A DNA stretch of 64,000 nucleotides. Source: Prevotella vespertina. GTDB taxonomy: Bacteria; Bacteroidota; Bacteroidia; Bacteroidales; Bacteroidaceae. Positions 8,188-16,261 of the stretch are shown piece after piece. Position 1 is the stretch's first letter. Each line of letters begins with the position of its first letter. Below the pieces are notes generated by a model. It was not told the DNA's origin and made no database searches. It saw only the letters and a program-made list of their open reading frames with translations. Location: NCBI RefSeq assembly GCF_009728485.1, contig NZ_VVIQ01000002.1, positions 62,001 through 126,000 of the forward strand, written 5' to 3'. The position numbers and the translations under genes are program-made.

Positions 8188-9651
8188 ATGAAGAAACTCT
8201 TTATACTAGTTGTTGGACTGCTCTTAGCGGTTTCTACAAACGCACAAATTCAACGACCTAAATTGGTAGTAGGCCTTGTTGTCGATCAAATGAGGTGGGA
8301 TTACCTTTACTATTACTATAATGAGTATGGCACAGGTGGTCTACGACGTCTACTCAATGAGGGCTTCTCTTTTGAGAATACTCACATCAATTACGCCCCT
8401 ACAGTGACGGCAATAGGACATAGTTCTATATATACTGGTTCAGTCCCAGCTATCACTGGTATCGCTGGAAACTACTTCTATCAGAATGATAAGAGTGTCT
8501 ATTGTTGTGCTGATCCATCGGTGATGAGCGTTGGTTCCGATAGTAAAGAGGGGCAGATGAGTCCGCATCGTATGTTGGCATCTACCATCGGTGATGAGTT
8601 ACAAATTGCTACTGACTTCCGCTCCAAGGTAATTGGTGTTGCATTGAAAGACCGTGCTTCAATCCTTCCAGCAGGTCATGCGGCTGACGGAGCATACTGG
8701 TGGGATACCTCTGCAGGGCACTTCGTCACATCTACATTCTATATGAATAGTTTGCCAAAGTGGGTGGAGGACTTCAATAAAGAGAACCATACTGCACCTA
8801 ACTTCGACATTAAAAGCACCCCAGAAGGTGTAACGATGACCTTCAAGATGGCGGCTGCAGCAGTGAAAAATGAGCAGTTAGGTAAGGGGAAGGAGACCGA
8901 TATGCTTGCAGTGAGTATATCGCCAACTGACATTATTGGACATAGATTTTCAACACGTGGAGAGGAGAATCATGCAGTCTATATGCAGCTTGACAAGGAT
9001 CTAGCAGAGTTCCTTAACATGCTTGACAAGGAGGTTGGTAAGGGCAACTATTTGCTTTTCTTATCTGCTGACCATGGTGCTGCTCATAACTACAACTATA
9101 TGCGGGAACATCGCATACCAGCTGGTGCTTGGGACTACAAGGAGACTGTTAAAGGTCTAAATGACCACTTGCAACAGAAGTTCGGCATAGCTCCTGTGAT
9201 GGGAGAAGATAACTATCAACTGTTCTTAAACGACTCTACAATCAATGCAGCTGGTCTAAAGAAACAGGACGTGATAGACGCTTCTATCGATTTTCTAAAG
9301 CAAGATCCACAGTTCTTATACGTATTTGATGAAGAAAAGGTAACCAATGTCACCATGCCAGAATGGATAAAGGAACGCATGGAGAATGGCTACTTCCGTG
9401 GTCGTTCAGGTGAGATCGGAGTGGTGACAAGACCGCAGTTTTTCGGTGGCTCAGGCTCTCCTCAGTTCCGTGGAACACAACATGGTCAACCCTTCCCATA
9501 CGATACACATATTCCTTTCCTACTCTATGGTTGGAACGTAAAGCATGGTTCTTCAAATGTAGAAGCGCATATCGTGGACATCGCACCGACGATTTGTGCC
9601 ATGTTACATATACAAATGCCAAATGGTTGTGTGGGTACTGCTAGGTACTAA
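8188..9651 (+). CDS. pafA: PafA-like secreted alkaline phosphatase
   Basis: 487 residues. A signal peptide (about 1-19, cleavage after NAQ or nearby) directs it to the periplasm or surface. The alkaline-phosphatase fold is shown by VVDQMRWD (metal-binding Asp), APTVTAIGHSS with the likely nucleophile T74, an Asn near 95, SADHGA, and a C-terminal His metal site (GTQHG). K154 and R156 in LKDRAS match the Lys/Arg pair that distinguishes PafA monoesterases from related diesterases. The enzyme releases phosphate from organic monoesters. It is monocistronic, with its own promoter shared across a divergent gap with the LuxR-type regulator. Phosphodiesterase activity cannot be excluded from sequence alone. 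Confidence 0.82.
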   Translation: MKKLFILVVGLLLAVSTNAQIQRPKLVVGLVVDQMRWDYLYYYYNEYGTGGLRRLLNEGFSFENTHINYAPTVTAIGHSSIYTGSVPAITGIAGNYFYQNDKSVYCCADPSVMSVGSDSKEGQMSPHRMLASTIGDELQIATDFRSKVIGVALKDRASILPAGHAADGAYWWDTSAGHFVTSTFYMNSLPKWVEDFNKENHTAPNFDIKSTPEGVTMTFKMAAAAVKNEQLGKGKETDMLAVSISPTDIIGHRFSTRGEENHAVYMQLDKDLAEFLNMLDKEVGKGNYLLFLSADHGAAHNYNYMREHRIPAGAWDYKETVKGLNDHLQQKFGIAPVMGEDNYQLFLNDSTINAAGLKKQDVIDASIDFLKQDPQFLYVFDEEKVTNVTMPEWIKERMENGYFRGRSGEIGVVTRPQFFGGSGSPQFRGTQHGQPFPYDTHIPFLLYGWNVKHGSSNVEAHIVDIAPTICAMLHIQMPNGCVGTARY

Positions 9652-9693
9652 CTGACCATCTTCTTTTAATGACAATATAAACATATTAATTAC

Positions 9694-9757
9694 ATCCGCA
9701 TGCTTATCAGGCTTCTATATAATAAGGAGTAAGAATATAGCTGATGAGTATGTGGAT
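9694..9757 (+). promoter_or_regulatory. Long RNA hairpin in the leader of the first nucleoside kinase
   Basis: Bases 9694-9710 pair with 9741-9757 along 17 continuous base pairs, three of them G-U, closing a 30-base AT-rich loop. The 3' arm ends eight bases before the ATG at 9766, so the helix could mask or present the start region. There is no T run after it, so it is not a standard terminator. A regulatory role is inferred. Confidence 0.55.
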
Positions 9758-9765
9758 AGCAAGTT

Positions 9766-10380
9766 ATGCACATCGCAATTGCAGGAAACATCGGGAGTGG
9801 TAAGACAACACTAACGACAATGCTCGCCAAACGCTATGGTTGGAAGCCAAGATTCGAGTCCGTCGATTACAACCCGTACCTAGAAGATTACTACAAGAAC
9901 ATCAAACGATGGTCATTCGCTATGGAGGTGTTCTTCTTGAAAGAGCGTTTTAGAGACTTATTAGAGATTAGTCGCAGTGAAGAGGCAGTCGTTCAAGACC
10001 GCTCGATATACGAGGGTGTATATGTATTCACGCAGAATAACTATGCAATGGGGAATCTTGACGACCGCGACTATGAGACTTATATGGAGTTATTCGAGGA
10101 CATGACGGATGCAGTTAGGTTCCCCGACCTTATGATTTATCTGCGTTCTTCGGTCAGCCACTTGGTTTCGAATATCGAAAAGAGGGGTCGTGAGTATGAG
10201 CAGAAAATGCCTTTAGATTATTTGGAGAACCTTAATAAAAGGTATGAGGACTTCATTTCTAATAAGTATAAAGGGCGAGTTCTAACCATTGATGTCGATC
10301 ATCTTGACTATCAACACAAGCCGAAAGACTTCGGACTGATTACTGATAAGATCGATAGAGAACTATTTGGTCTGTTCTGA
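9766..10380 (+). CDS. Deoxynucleoside kinase, first of a tandem pair
   Basis: 204 residues. The P-loop GNIGSGKTT lies at residues 6-14, the DRS-type catalytic motif in VVQDRSIYEG at about 80, and a LID-like basic segment (EKRGREYEQKMP) at about 140. These are the features of the dNK family that phosphorylates deoxyadenosine, deoxyguanosine or deoxycytidine for salvage into DNA precursors. It is soluble, without a signal peptide. The next gene is a clear paralogue starting 177 bases downstream. Which of the two prefers which nucleoside cannot be told from sequence by eye. Confidence 0.88.
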   Translation: MHIAIAGNIGSGKTTLTTMLAKRYGWKPRFESVDYNPYLEDYYKNIKRWSFAMEVFFLKERFRDLLEISRSEEAVVQDRSIYEGVYVFTQNNYAMGNLDDRDYETYMELFEDMTDAVRFPDLMIYLRSSVSHLVSNIEKRGREYEQKMPLDYLENLNKRYEDFISNKYKGRVLTIDVDHLDYQHKPKDFGLITDKIDRELFGLF

Positions 10381-10556
10381 TAAAGCACTCTTATTATATA
10401 AGGTGGTAATCTTCTTCTTTCTTAAAGAGTATTATCCGTTTACAAGAAAGACGATTTTAAGTGGACAATTAATCAATTAACTGAAACAATAAAAACGCTC
10501 TTTAAAGCATGAAACTCCATGTATGTGGAGCCTTGCCAAGGGTTTATACATTCATT

Positions 10557-11177
10557 ATGCACATCGCAATCGCTGGAAACATAGGTGCTGGTAAGACCAC
10601 ACTAACCAAGATGCTCGCTAAACGTTACGGCTGGAAAGCCCATTTCGAGCCTGTTGATAACAATCCATACTTGGAAGATTACTATGCAGATATGGCTCGT
10701 TGGTCATTCAATCTACAAGTGTATTTCCTCAACAAGAGGTTTCGCGACGTCGTAGATATATCCCGATCGAATGACACAATCATACAAGATCGAACTATAT
10801 TCGAGGATGCTTGCATCTTTGCTCCTAATCTTTTCGACATGGGACTGATGTCTGAAAGGGACTTCAAGAACTATACTGACTTATTCGAATTGATGTTATC
10901 TCTGGTCAAGTTACCCGATCTTCTTATATATATAAGGTGTTCAATTCCACGCTTGATTGACCATATTCAGCAACGCGGAAGAGACTATGAACAAACCATG
11001 CGAATTGATTACTTGCGTGGACTTAACCAACGTTACGAGGATTGGATAAAGACTTATAAGGGTCATCTAATGATTGTTGATGGTGACACAACGGACTTTC
11101 TTGGCAGCCAACAAGACTTCAAACGTGTCACAGATATGATTGATGACCGACTTTTTGGCTTGTTTCCTATGGAATAA
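10557..11177 (+). CDS. Deoxynucleoside kinase, second of a tandem pair
   Basis: 206 residues from the ATG at 10557, chosen because it aligns with the start of the upstream paralogue (both begin MHIAIAGNIG). An in-frame ATG at 10509 would add 16 residues. The P-loop is GNIGAGKTT. The DRS motif is DRT here (IIQDRTIFED), and a LID-like segment (QQRGRDYEQTM) follows. The leader has two small hairpins (10515-10530 and 10531-10541) just before the start. It is probably the partner subunit or a second-specificity kinase; paired dNKs with different substrate preference are known in other bacteria. The pairing here is inferred from adjacency. Confidence 0.87.
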   Translation: MHIAIAGNIGAGKTTLTKMLAKRYGWKAHFEPVDNNPYLEDYYADMARWSFNLQVYFLNKRFRDVVDISRSNDTIIQDRTIFEDACIFAPNLFDMGLMSERDFKNYTDLFELMLSLVKLPDLLIYIRCSIPRLIDHIQQRGRDYEQTMRIDYLRGLNQRYEDWIKTYKGHLMIVDGDTTDFLGSQQDFKRVTDMIDDRLFGLFPME

Positions 11178-11292
11178 ACAGGCGTTTGCTTTTGGCATAC
11201 TATTTGATGTTGTAATTATTACAAAGTATTAACTTGAGTCTTCGTAAGCCTTTACTCCAATGCAGAAGACTCCTTTCATAATAATAAAGAGA

Positions 11293-12225
11293 ATGGAAAA
11301 AGTAAAGACACTGATAATCGGTAGCGGTCCAGCTGGTTATACTGCTGCTATCTATGCAGGCCGTGCTAATCTACAACCAGTTCTATATTCTGGTATGCAA
11401 CCAGGCGGTCAGTTGACTACAACAACTATCGTTGAGAACTTCCCGGGGTTCCATGATGGGATCGACGCAAACCAGTTGATGATGGAAATGCGCCAACAGG
11501 CAGAGACTTATGGGGCTGATGTTCGAGACGGATCTATCGTTAAAGCCGACCTTAGTAGTCGTCCTTTTCATATTGAGGATGAGCGTGGCAACGTGATAGA
11601 AGCCGACACTTTGATTATTGCAACAGGTGCTAGTGCGAAGTACTTAGGGCTACCTGATGAAGAAAAGTACCGTGGTCAAGGTGTAAGTGCATGTGCCACA
11701 TGCGACGGTTTCTTCTATCGTAAGCGTGTAGTAGCCGTTGTTGGCGGTGGTGACACAGCTTGTGAGGAGGCAATGTATTTGTCTGGTTTGGCAAAGAAAG
11801 TCTATATGATCGTTCGCAAACCATACCTTCGTGCAGCGGAGATCATGCGTAAGCGTGTCACAGAAAAGGACAATATTGAGATCCTCTACAATACTAATAC
11901 CCTTGGACTCTATGGTGAGAATGGTGTTGAGGGAGCACATCTTGTACGCTTCAAAGGCGAAGAGAACGAAGAGAAGTTTGATGTTGCTATCGATGGATTC
12001 TTCCTTGCTATCGGTCATACTCCTAATACAGAACTATTCAAGGGACAGCTTGACTTAGATGATCATGGCTTCATTCTCACTCAGCCGAAGTCTACTGCAA
12101 CTAGCGTTGAAGGCGTCTATGCGGCTGGTGATGTGGCTGATCCTACCTACCGACAGGGCGTTGTTGCTGCTGCTACAGGTGCAATGGCTGCTATTGAGGT
12201 GGATCGTTTCTTGCAGAAACAATAA
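11293..12225 (+). CDS. trxB: Thioredoxin-disulfide reductase
   Basis: 310 residues from the ATG at 11293. An upstream in-frame ATG at 11260 would add 11 non-conserved residues. The FAD-binding GSGPAGYTAA lies near the N-terminus, the redox pair CATC at 134-137, the NADPH-binding GGGDTACEEA at about 155, and the second FAD motif (GVYAAGDVAD) near the C-terminus. It reduces thioredoxin with NADPH in the cytoplasm. The MsrB-MsrA gene follows after a strong terminator, so the two are probably separate transcripts, although MsrB-MsrA activity would depend on the thioredoxin system. Confidence 0.95.
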   Translation: MEKVKTLIIGSGPAGYTAAIYAGRANLQPVLYSGMQPGGQLTTTTIVENFPGFHDGIDANQLMMEMRQQAETYGADVRDGSIVKADLSSRPFHIEDERGNVIEADTLIIATGASAKYLGLPDEEKYRGQGVSACATCDGFFYRKRVVAVVGGGDTACEEAMYLSGLAKKVYMIVRKPYLRAAEIMRKRVTEKDNIEILYNTNTLGLYGENGVEGAHLVRFKGEENEEKFDVAIDGFFLAIGHTPNTELFKGQLDLDDHGFILTQPKSTATSVEGVYAAGDVADPTYRQGVVAAATGAMAAIEVDRFLQKQ

Positions 12226-12244
12226 AGTATTCATATATCAATAA

Positions 12245-12298
12245 GGGTGTATCAGATAAGCTAACTGATTGTTGGCAATCTAATACACCCAGCTTTTT
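12245..12298 (+). terminator. Terminator after trxB
   Basis: An outer stem GGGTGTAT (12245-12252) with ATACACCC (12283-12290) encloses a shorter AGAT/ATCT stem and is followed by a T run at 12294-12298. It closes the trxB transcript. Confidence 0.75.
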
Positions 12299-12336
12299 AT
12301 CAAGTTTCCATATACTCACTTAATCTTATCCCAACC

Positions 12337-13440
12337 ATGTGTAAATTTCTTTCTACTCTATCTACTCTGTTATTTCCATTGCTTGTCAACGCCGCAACTT
12401 GTGGTTTTCTTATGACAGGCTCATCATCATGTACGAATAAAACAAAGACTTCTATGGCACAATCTGACTCTACTCTCCTTCCCCAAAAGAAGTATGCTAA
12501 ACCCGACGATGCCACCTTGCGCCGCACACTAACTGCCGAGCAATATGCCGTCACACAACATGCTGCCACCGAGCGACCCTTTACCAATAAGTATGACCAC
12601 GAGTTCCGAGAGGGTATATACGTTGATGTTACAACGGGCGAACCGCTCTTCTCCTCCACAGATAAGTATGATTCAGGTTGTGGGTGGCCTGCTTTTTCAA
12701 AGCCTATAAGCGATAAGCTCATCACAAAACATACAGACCACTCACACGGGATGACCCGTATTGAGGTGAAAAGTAAGACTGGCAATGCTCATTTAGGGCA
12801 TGTTTTTGATGATGGTCCAGCGTCAGCTGGTGGCAAGAGATATTGTATTAACAGTGCTTCCCTGCGCTTTATTCCAATCGAAGAGATGAAGGAGAAAGGC
12901 TATGGGGAGTACATCAAACTATTAAGACCGATGAAAGAAATATACTTAGCAGGTGGTTGTTTCTGGGGAACAGAACATTACCTCAAGCAGATTGAAGGTG
13001 TAGTTGCAACAGAGGTAGGCTATGCCAATGGACGAACAAAGAACCCCACGTATGAGGATGTATGCACTGATGCAACCCAATATGCCGAAGCTGTACATAT
13101 AACTTACGACCCCAAGGTTATTAGTTTGCCGTTCCTATTAAACTTATACTTTAAGTCTATTGATCCAACAAGCGTCAACAAGCAGGGTAACGATCGTGGT
13201 ACTCAGTATCGAACAGGCGTTTATTACGTTGATCCAAAGGACAAGGAAGTTATTAAAAAGGTGTTTGATGAACAGCAGAAGCACGTAAATGGCAAACTAG
13301 CTGTTGAGTTGGAACCCCTCAAGAACTTCTATAAAGCGGAGGAATATCACCAAGATTATCTTGATAAACACCCCACTGGCTATTGCCATCTACCGCAGGC
13401 TCTGTTTGAGTATGCTCGTAAAGCAAAGATGAAGAAGTGA
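12337..13440 (+). CDS. msrAB: MsrB-MsrA fusion methionine sulfoxide reductase, exported
   Basis: 367 residues. A hydrophobic N-terminus (about 4-20) with nearby Cys residues suggests export, possibly as a lipoprotein. The MsrB domain comes first (about 55-180), with GCGWPAF at C115 and catalytic C170 in RYCINSAS. The MsrA domain follows (about 202-355), with catalytic C208 in GGCFWG and a C-terminal resolving Cys at about 350 (GYCHLP). Together they reduce both stereoisomers of methionine sulfoxide in oxidised envelope proteins. The MsrB part lacks the two CxxC zinc pairs found in many MsrBs (VDVTTG stands at the first), so it belongs to the zinc-free type. Confidence 0.93.
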   Translation: MCKFLSTLSTLLFPLLVNAATCGFLMTGSSSCTNKTKTSMAQSDSTLLPQKKYAKPDDATLRRTLTAEQYAVTQHAATERPFTNKYDHEFREGIYVDVTTGEPLFSSTDKYDSGCGWPAFSKPISDKLITKHTDHSHGMTRIEVKSKTGNAHLGHVFDDGPASAGGKRYCINSASLRFIPIEEMKEKGYGEYIKLLRPMKEIYLAGGCFWGTEHYLKQIEGVVATEVGYANGRTKNPTYEDVCTDATQYAEAVHITYDPKVISLPFLLNLYFKSIDPTSVNKQGNDRGTQYRTGVYYVDPKDKEVIKKVFDEQQKHVNGKLAVELEPLKNFYKAEEYHQDYLDKHPTGYCHLPQALFEYARKAKMKK

Positions 13441-13489
13441 CAGTTTTTATCCTTAGTGGTCGTCATTTCGTATAGTGACATAGCTTAAA

Positions 13490-13521
13490 AATAGGGACAG
13501 GCGTACTCGCCTGTCCCTATT
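13490..13521. terminator. Bidirectional terminator between msrAB and trmB
   Basis: A perfect 14-bp stem (13490-13503 with 13508-13521) carries a 4-base loop and sits between convergent genes. The A-rich start and T-rich end let it serve both strands. Confidence 0.85.
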
Positions 13522-13623
13522 TCTTTGCTCTTTTTCCTCCTCCTAACGCATTATTACTAACCTCTCCTCGCTTATCAGTGCAAGAGGAAGCAGTTGGATA
13601 AGAGCCATTAGTGTCCTAACACC

Positions 13624-14424
13624 TTACTTACTCGTAGCCAATCCACTACGCTTAGGGCGTTTATAAGAACGATAATCATCAAGTTCTATCTCCACCTCAG
13701 GCTCTTGCAATTCACCTACTGATGGTAGTTGGAACTTCATATACTTAATGTTCAAGCCTCTTTCAATCCATTGATTCTCATAGTAAGTATGAATACCTAG
13801 AATCTCACGAGTCTTCTCATCCATCTCATTCTCAGCTGTTTTAGAATCCTCGCTCAACTCATTTCCATATAAATCTTCCGTTCGGAAGAGTACAGGAAGG
13901 CCATTCATATTTACCATATAAGTAGTGTAAGTAAACAAGAAATTCGAGTCTGTCTTCAAGTGAACGATACCTCCATCTATCAAGAAGTGGCGATAACGAT
14001 TCATAAAGAACGTCGATGTCAAACGCTTATGATAGTTCTTCATCTGTGGATCAGAGAAGGTTAACCATATTTCTTGTACCTCGTTCGTATCGAAAAAACG
14101 ATCAATAATCTCGATACTTGTGCGTAGGAACGCCACATTCGATAGTCCCTCCTCTAGTGCCTGTTTAGCTCCTGTATAGATGCGAGCGCCTTTGATGTCA
14201 ACACCAATGAAGTTGATATTAGGATAAACACGTGCTAGTCCGACAGTATATTCGCCCTTTCCGCATCCTAACTCAAGCACTATGGGGTTGTCATTATGGA
14301 AGTATTGCTCCCTCCAATGCCCCTTCATCTCAAAAGGGACTTCACTCATCACACTGAAGGGATACTGAAAGACGTTCTTAAACGTCTCCATCTCTGCAAA
14401 TTTCTGTAGTTTACCTTTACTCAT
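13624..14424 (-). CDS. trmB: tRNA (guanine-N7)-methyltransferase
   Basis: 266 residues, slightly longer than usual. The SAM-binding motif [14 protein letters not shown] is followed by GVDIKG, and the TrmB-specific loop appears as [17 protein letters not shown] where many homologues have FPDPWPKKRHHKRR. It methylates G46 of tRNA in the cytoplasm. The gene is alone on the minus strand and convergent with msrAB. A minus-strand -7 box TAACTTTG at 14436-14429 ends only a few bases before the start codon, which implies a leaderless or nearly leaderless message. The C-terminus ends in a basic tail. Confidence 0.92.
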   Translation of the reverse strand: MSKGKLQKFAEMETFKNVFQYPFSVMSEVPFEMKGHWREQYFHNDNPIVLELGCGKGEYTVGLARVYPNINFIGVDIKGARIYTGAKQALEEGLSNVAFLRTSIEIIDRFFDTNEVQEIWLTFSDPQMKNYHKRLTSTFFMNRYRHFLIDGGIVHLKTDSNFLFTYTTYMVNMNGLPVLFRTEDLYGNELSEDSKTAENEMDEKTREILGIHTYYENQWIERGLNIKYMKFQLPSVGELQEPEVEIELDDYRSYKRPKRSGLATSK

Positions 14425-14428
14425 GCTG

Positions 14429-14436
14429 CAAAGTTA
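14429..14436 (-). promoter_or_regulatory. -7 element of trmB, implying a leaderless transcript
   Basis: The minus strand reads TAACTTTG here. The predicted start of transcription is about 14425-14424, essentially the first base of the trmB ATG (14424). No TTTG is found at the -33 position, so the call depends on the -7 box alone. Confidence 0.5.
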
Positions 14437-14623
14437 CAACAAAAATAAAGAATGTCATCTCTGTTCCAATAAATTCTTCTTTCCATAGCTATCATTCTAC
14501 TTTCTCTTATCTTCAACAGTCCCATTTCTTTCCGCTCTAACCCTTAGAACTTGTGGTGCCTATCCTTCTCAAGAGTGCAAGTTAGGCTCTCTCACTTTTG
14601 ATAAAATCCACTTAGTGTAATCA

Positions 14624-14705
14624 AAGAAACGCCTTTCTTCAATGGAGAAGGGCGTTTCCTTGCTAGGAAGAGAGCCTCCCGTCAACTGCAAAAGGGCGTC
14701 TCTTT
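14624..14705. repeat. Tetrameric 22-bp-pitch repeat array C
   Basis: Cores start at 14624, 14646, 14668 and 14690, an exact 22-bp pitch, with spacers caatgg, gctagg and aactgc. Core types alternate between AAACGCC/GGGCGT and GAGAGCC. A degraded core-like sequence (GGCTCTCTC) lies 45 bases before the first unit. The array is in the divergent gap between trmB and the HAD gene (14425-14784), 55 bases before a -7 box. The gap also holds the 16-mer at 14708-14723 that recurs next to array A. Confidence 0.9.
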
Positions 14706-14760
14706 GATTGAAGTAATCTTCTTTAGTAATATAAGTGAGGCACATTCCTAATATTTTTTG

Positions 14761-14768
14761 TACCTTTG
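14761..14768 (+). promoter_or_regulatory. -7 element of the Cof-type HAD gene
   Basis: TACCTTTG lies 17 bases before the chosen ATG at 14785, giving a leader of about 12 bases. It also argues against the alternative TTG start at 14758, which lies upstream of the box. Confidence 0.6.
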
Positions 14769-14784
14769 CTGTTCAAAAGATAAT

Positions 14785-15582
14785 ATGCGTATGGCAATCA
14801 AAGCAGCATTCTTCGATATTGACGGGACGTTGGTCTCATTTACAACTCACCAAATCCCTCCATCCACTATAAGGGCTATTGAACAGGCAAAGGAGCGTGG
14901 TGTAAAGATATTCATATCAACAGGTCGCCCCGTTGCTATCATCAATAACATAGATGCAATACGTCATCTCGTCGATGGATACATCACTTTTAATGGGGCA
15001 AGAACCTTCATTGGCGATGAAGATATTACTTTGATGCCCATTCCAGAGGCAGAAGTCCGACTCATGATAGCCGATGCTAAGGAGCGTGACTATGCTGTTG
15101 TTGTGTGCGGGAGAGAAGAGATTGGAGTCTATAACCACTCTAAGATTTACGAAGATGTGTTTGTCAAAGGACTGAAAGTGACGAATATTGACGTGCATAA
15201 ATCGATAGAGCCAATGCTTGACAAACCTGTTTTACAGTTGACCCCATTCTTCAGTACAGAAGACGAAGAGCTGATTATGCCTGCAATGAAACATTGTATA
15301 TCAGCTCGATGGAATCCTCTTTTCACTGATATCACCCTTCAGGGTGCCGATAAAGGGAGTGCCTTGTTGAAGATGGCAGCATATATAGGAATCGATCCGA
15401 GTGAGTGTATCGCTTTTGGAGACGGCGGAAACGATATGAGCATACTACGTGCAGCAGGTATAGGAGTGGCTATGGGCAATGCAAATGAGGATGTTCAGGC
15501 AGTTGCCGACTATGTCACAACGAGCGTTGATGAGGATGGTATTCGTAACGCCTTCATACACTTTAATATAATAGAAGAGTAA
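14785..15582 (+). CDS. Cof-type HAD-superfamily phosphatase
   Basis: 265 residues. Motif I is FFDIDGTL, motif II is ISTGRP, a Lys in the C-terminal part (ADKGSALL) serves as motif III, and motif IV is FGDGGNDMSIL. The large C2-type cap between motifs II and III is typical of Cof/YbiV sugar-phosphate or flavin-phosphate phosphatases. It is cytoplasmic. The start at 14785 is placed by the upstream -7 box; an ATG at 14791 is equally plausible. Its stop codon overlaps the start of the cation-efflux gene by one base (TAATG), so the two are coupled. Confidence 0.88.
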   Translation: MRMAIKAAFFDIDGTLVSFTTHQIPPSTIRAIEQAKERGVKIFISTGRPVAIINNIDAIRHLVDGYITFNGARTFIGDEDITLMPIPEAEVRLMIADAKERDYAVVVCGREEIGVYNHSKIYEDVFVKGLKVTNIDVHKSIEPMLDKPVLQLTPFFSTEDEELIMPAMKHCISARWNPLFTDITLQGADKGSALLKMAAYIGIDPSECIAFGDGGNDMSILRAAGIGVAMGNANEDVQAVADYVTTSVDEDGIRNAFIHFNIIEE

Positions 15583-16214
15583 TGTCAAATAAGATAGAAC
15601 GTACTTCGCAGGAGAAGAGAACAGCCTTTGTTGTTGTCTTCACCTTCGTTATGATGTTAGCAGAAGTGGTCGTTGGACTACTCTCCCACTCGATGGCTCT
15701 CTTTGCAGATGGTGTTCACATGGGATCACATGTACTCGTCATCGGGTTGAACTGGGCTGCCTACGTATTGGTGAGACGCCTTGAGAACAAGGGAACAACG
15801 CAATACGACTCGGATAAAATACTGAATTTATCAGCTTTTACAAGTGGTATATTCCTTATTCTCATGGCTGTCTTTATCATTGTAGAAGCCATTGAACGCC
15901 TAACATCCAACGAAGGAATTCTTAATTACGGGTTCGCTCTTGGCACTGCAATCGTGGGCTTGATCGCTAATAGCATCAGTGCATCTGTGCTCCACGGGCA
16001 CCATGGAACGACCGATTACAATAGTCATGCTGCCTATCTGCATGTGCTTTCTGATGCTTTAACAGAGATTGGTGCAATCATTGGCTTACTATGTGCAATG
16101 TTCTGGAACATCACTTGGATTGATTCATTGGTAGCCGTTGTGAGTACGATAGTAGTGCTCCGTTGGGCAAAGCGATTGCTTTGGGACACGGGAAGAGCAC
16201 TCACAAAGCGATAA
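15582..16214 (+). CDS. Cation diffusion facilitator family protein lacking the C-terminal domain
   Basis: 210 residues with six predicted membrane helices. The metal-site residues of CDF transporters are present: D43 and H46 in FADGVHMGSH (helix 2) and H154 and D158 in HVLSDALTE (helix 5), with the neighbouring sequence closest to the DmeF branch. Family members normally run to about 300 residues with a cytoplasmic ferredoxin-like C-terminal domain. This one ends just after helix 6 (DTGRALTKR). No frameshifted continuation is visible before the convergent neighbour, so the short form seems genuine. It probably exports a divalent metal and is coupled to the HAD gene by a one-base overlap. Confidence 0.82.
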   Translation: MSNKIERTSQEKRTAFVVVFTFVMMLAEVVVGLLSHSMALFADGVHMGSHVLVIGLNWAAYVLVRRLENKGTTQYDSDKILNLSAFTSGIFLILMAVFIIVEAIERLTSNEGILNYGFALGTAIVGLIANSISASVLHGHHGTTDYNSHAAYLHVLSDALTEIGAIIGLLCAMFWNITWIDSLVAVVSTIVVLRWAKRLLWDTGRALTKR

Positions 16215-16238
16215 ATGAAAGCGCTGAATAACCAAAGA

Positions 16239-16261
16239 GTTAAGCCTTACAAAGACTTAAC
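16239..16261. terminator. Small hairpin between convergent genes
   Basis: GTTAAG (16239-16244) pairs with CTTAAC (16256-16261) across an 11-base loop in the 42-base gap between the cation-efflux gene and the MG2/plug gene. The stem is short and lacks a T run, so this is a weak candidate. Confidence 0.35.

Noticed and set aside
12300..12785. 161-codon antisense frame over the msrAB start
   Set aside because: It lies opposite a clear MsrB domain and shows no recognised features.
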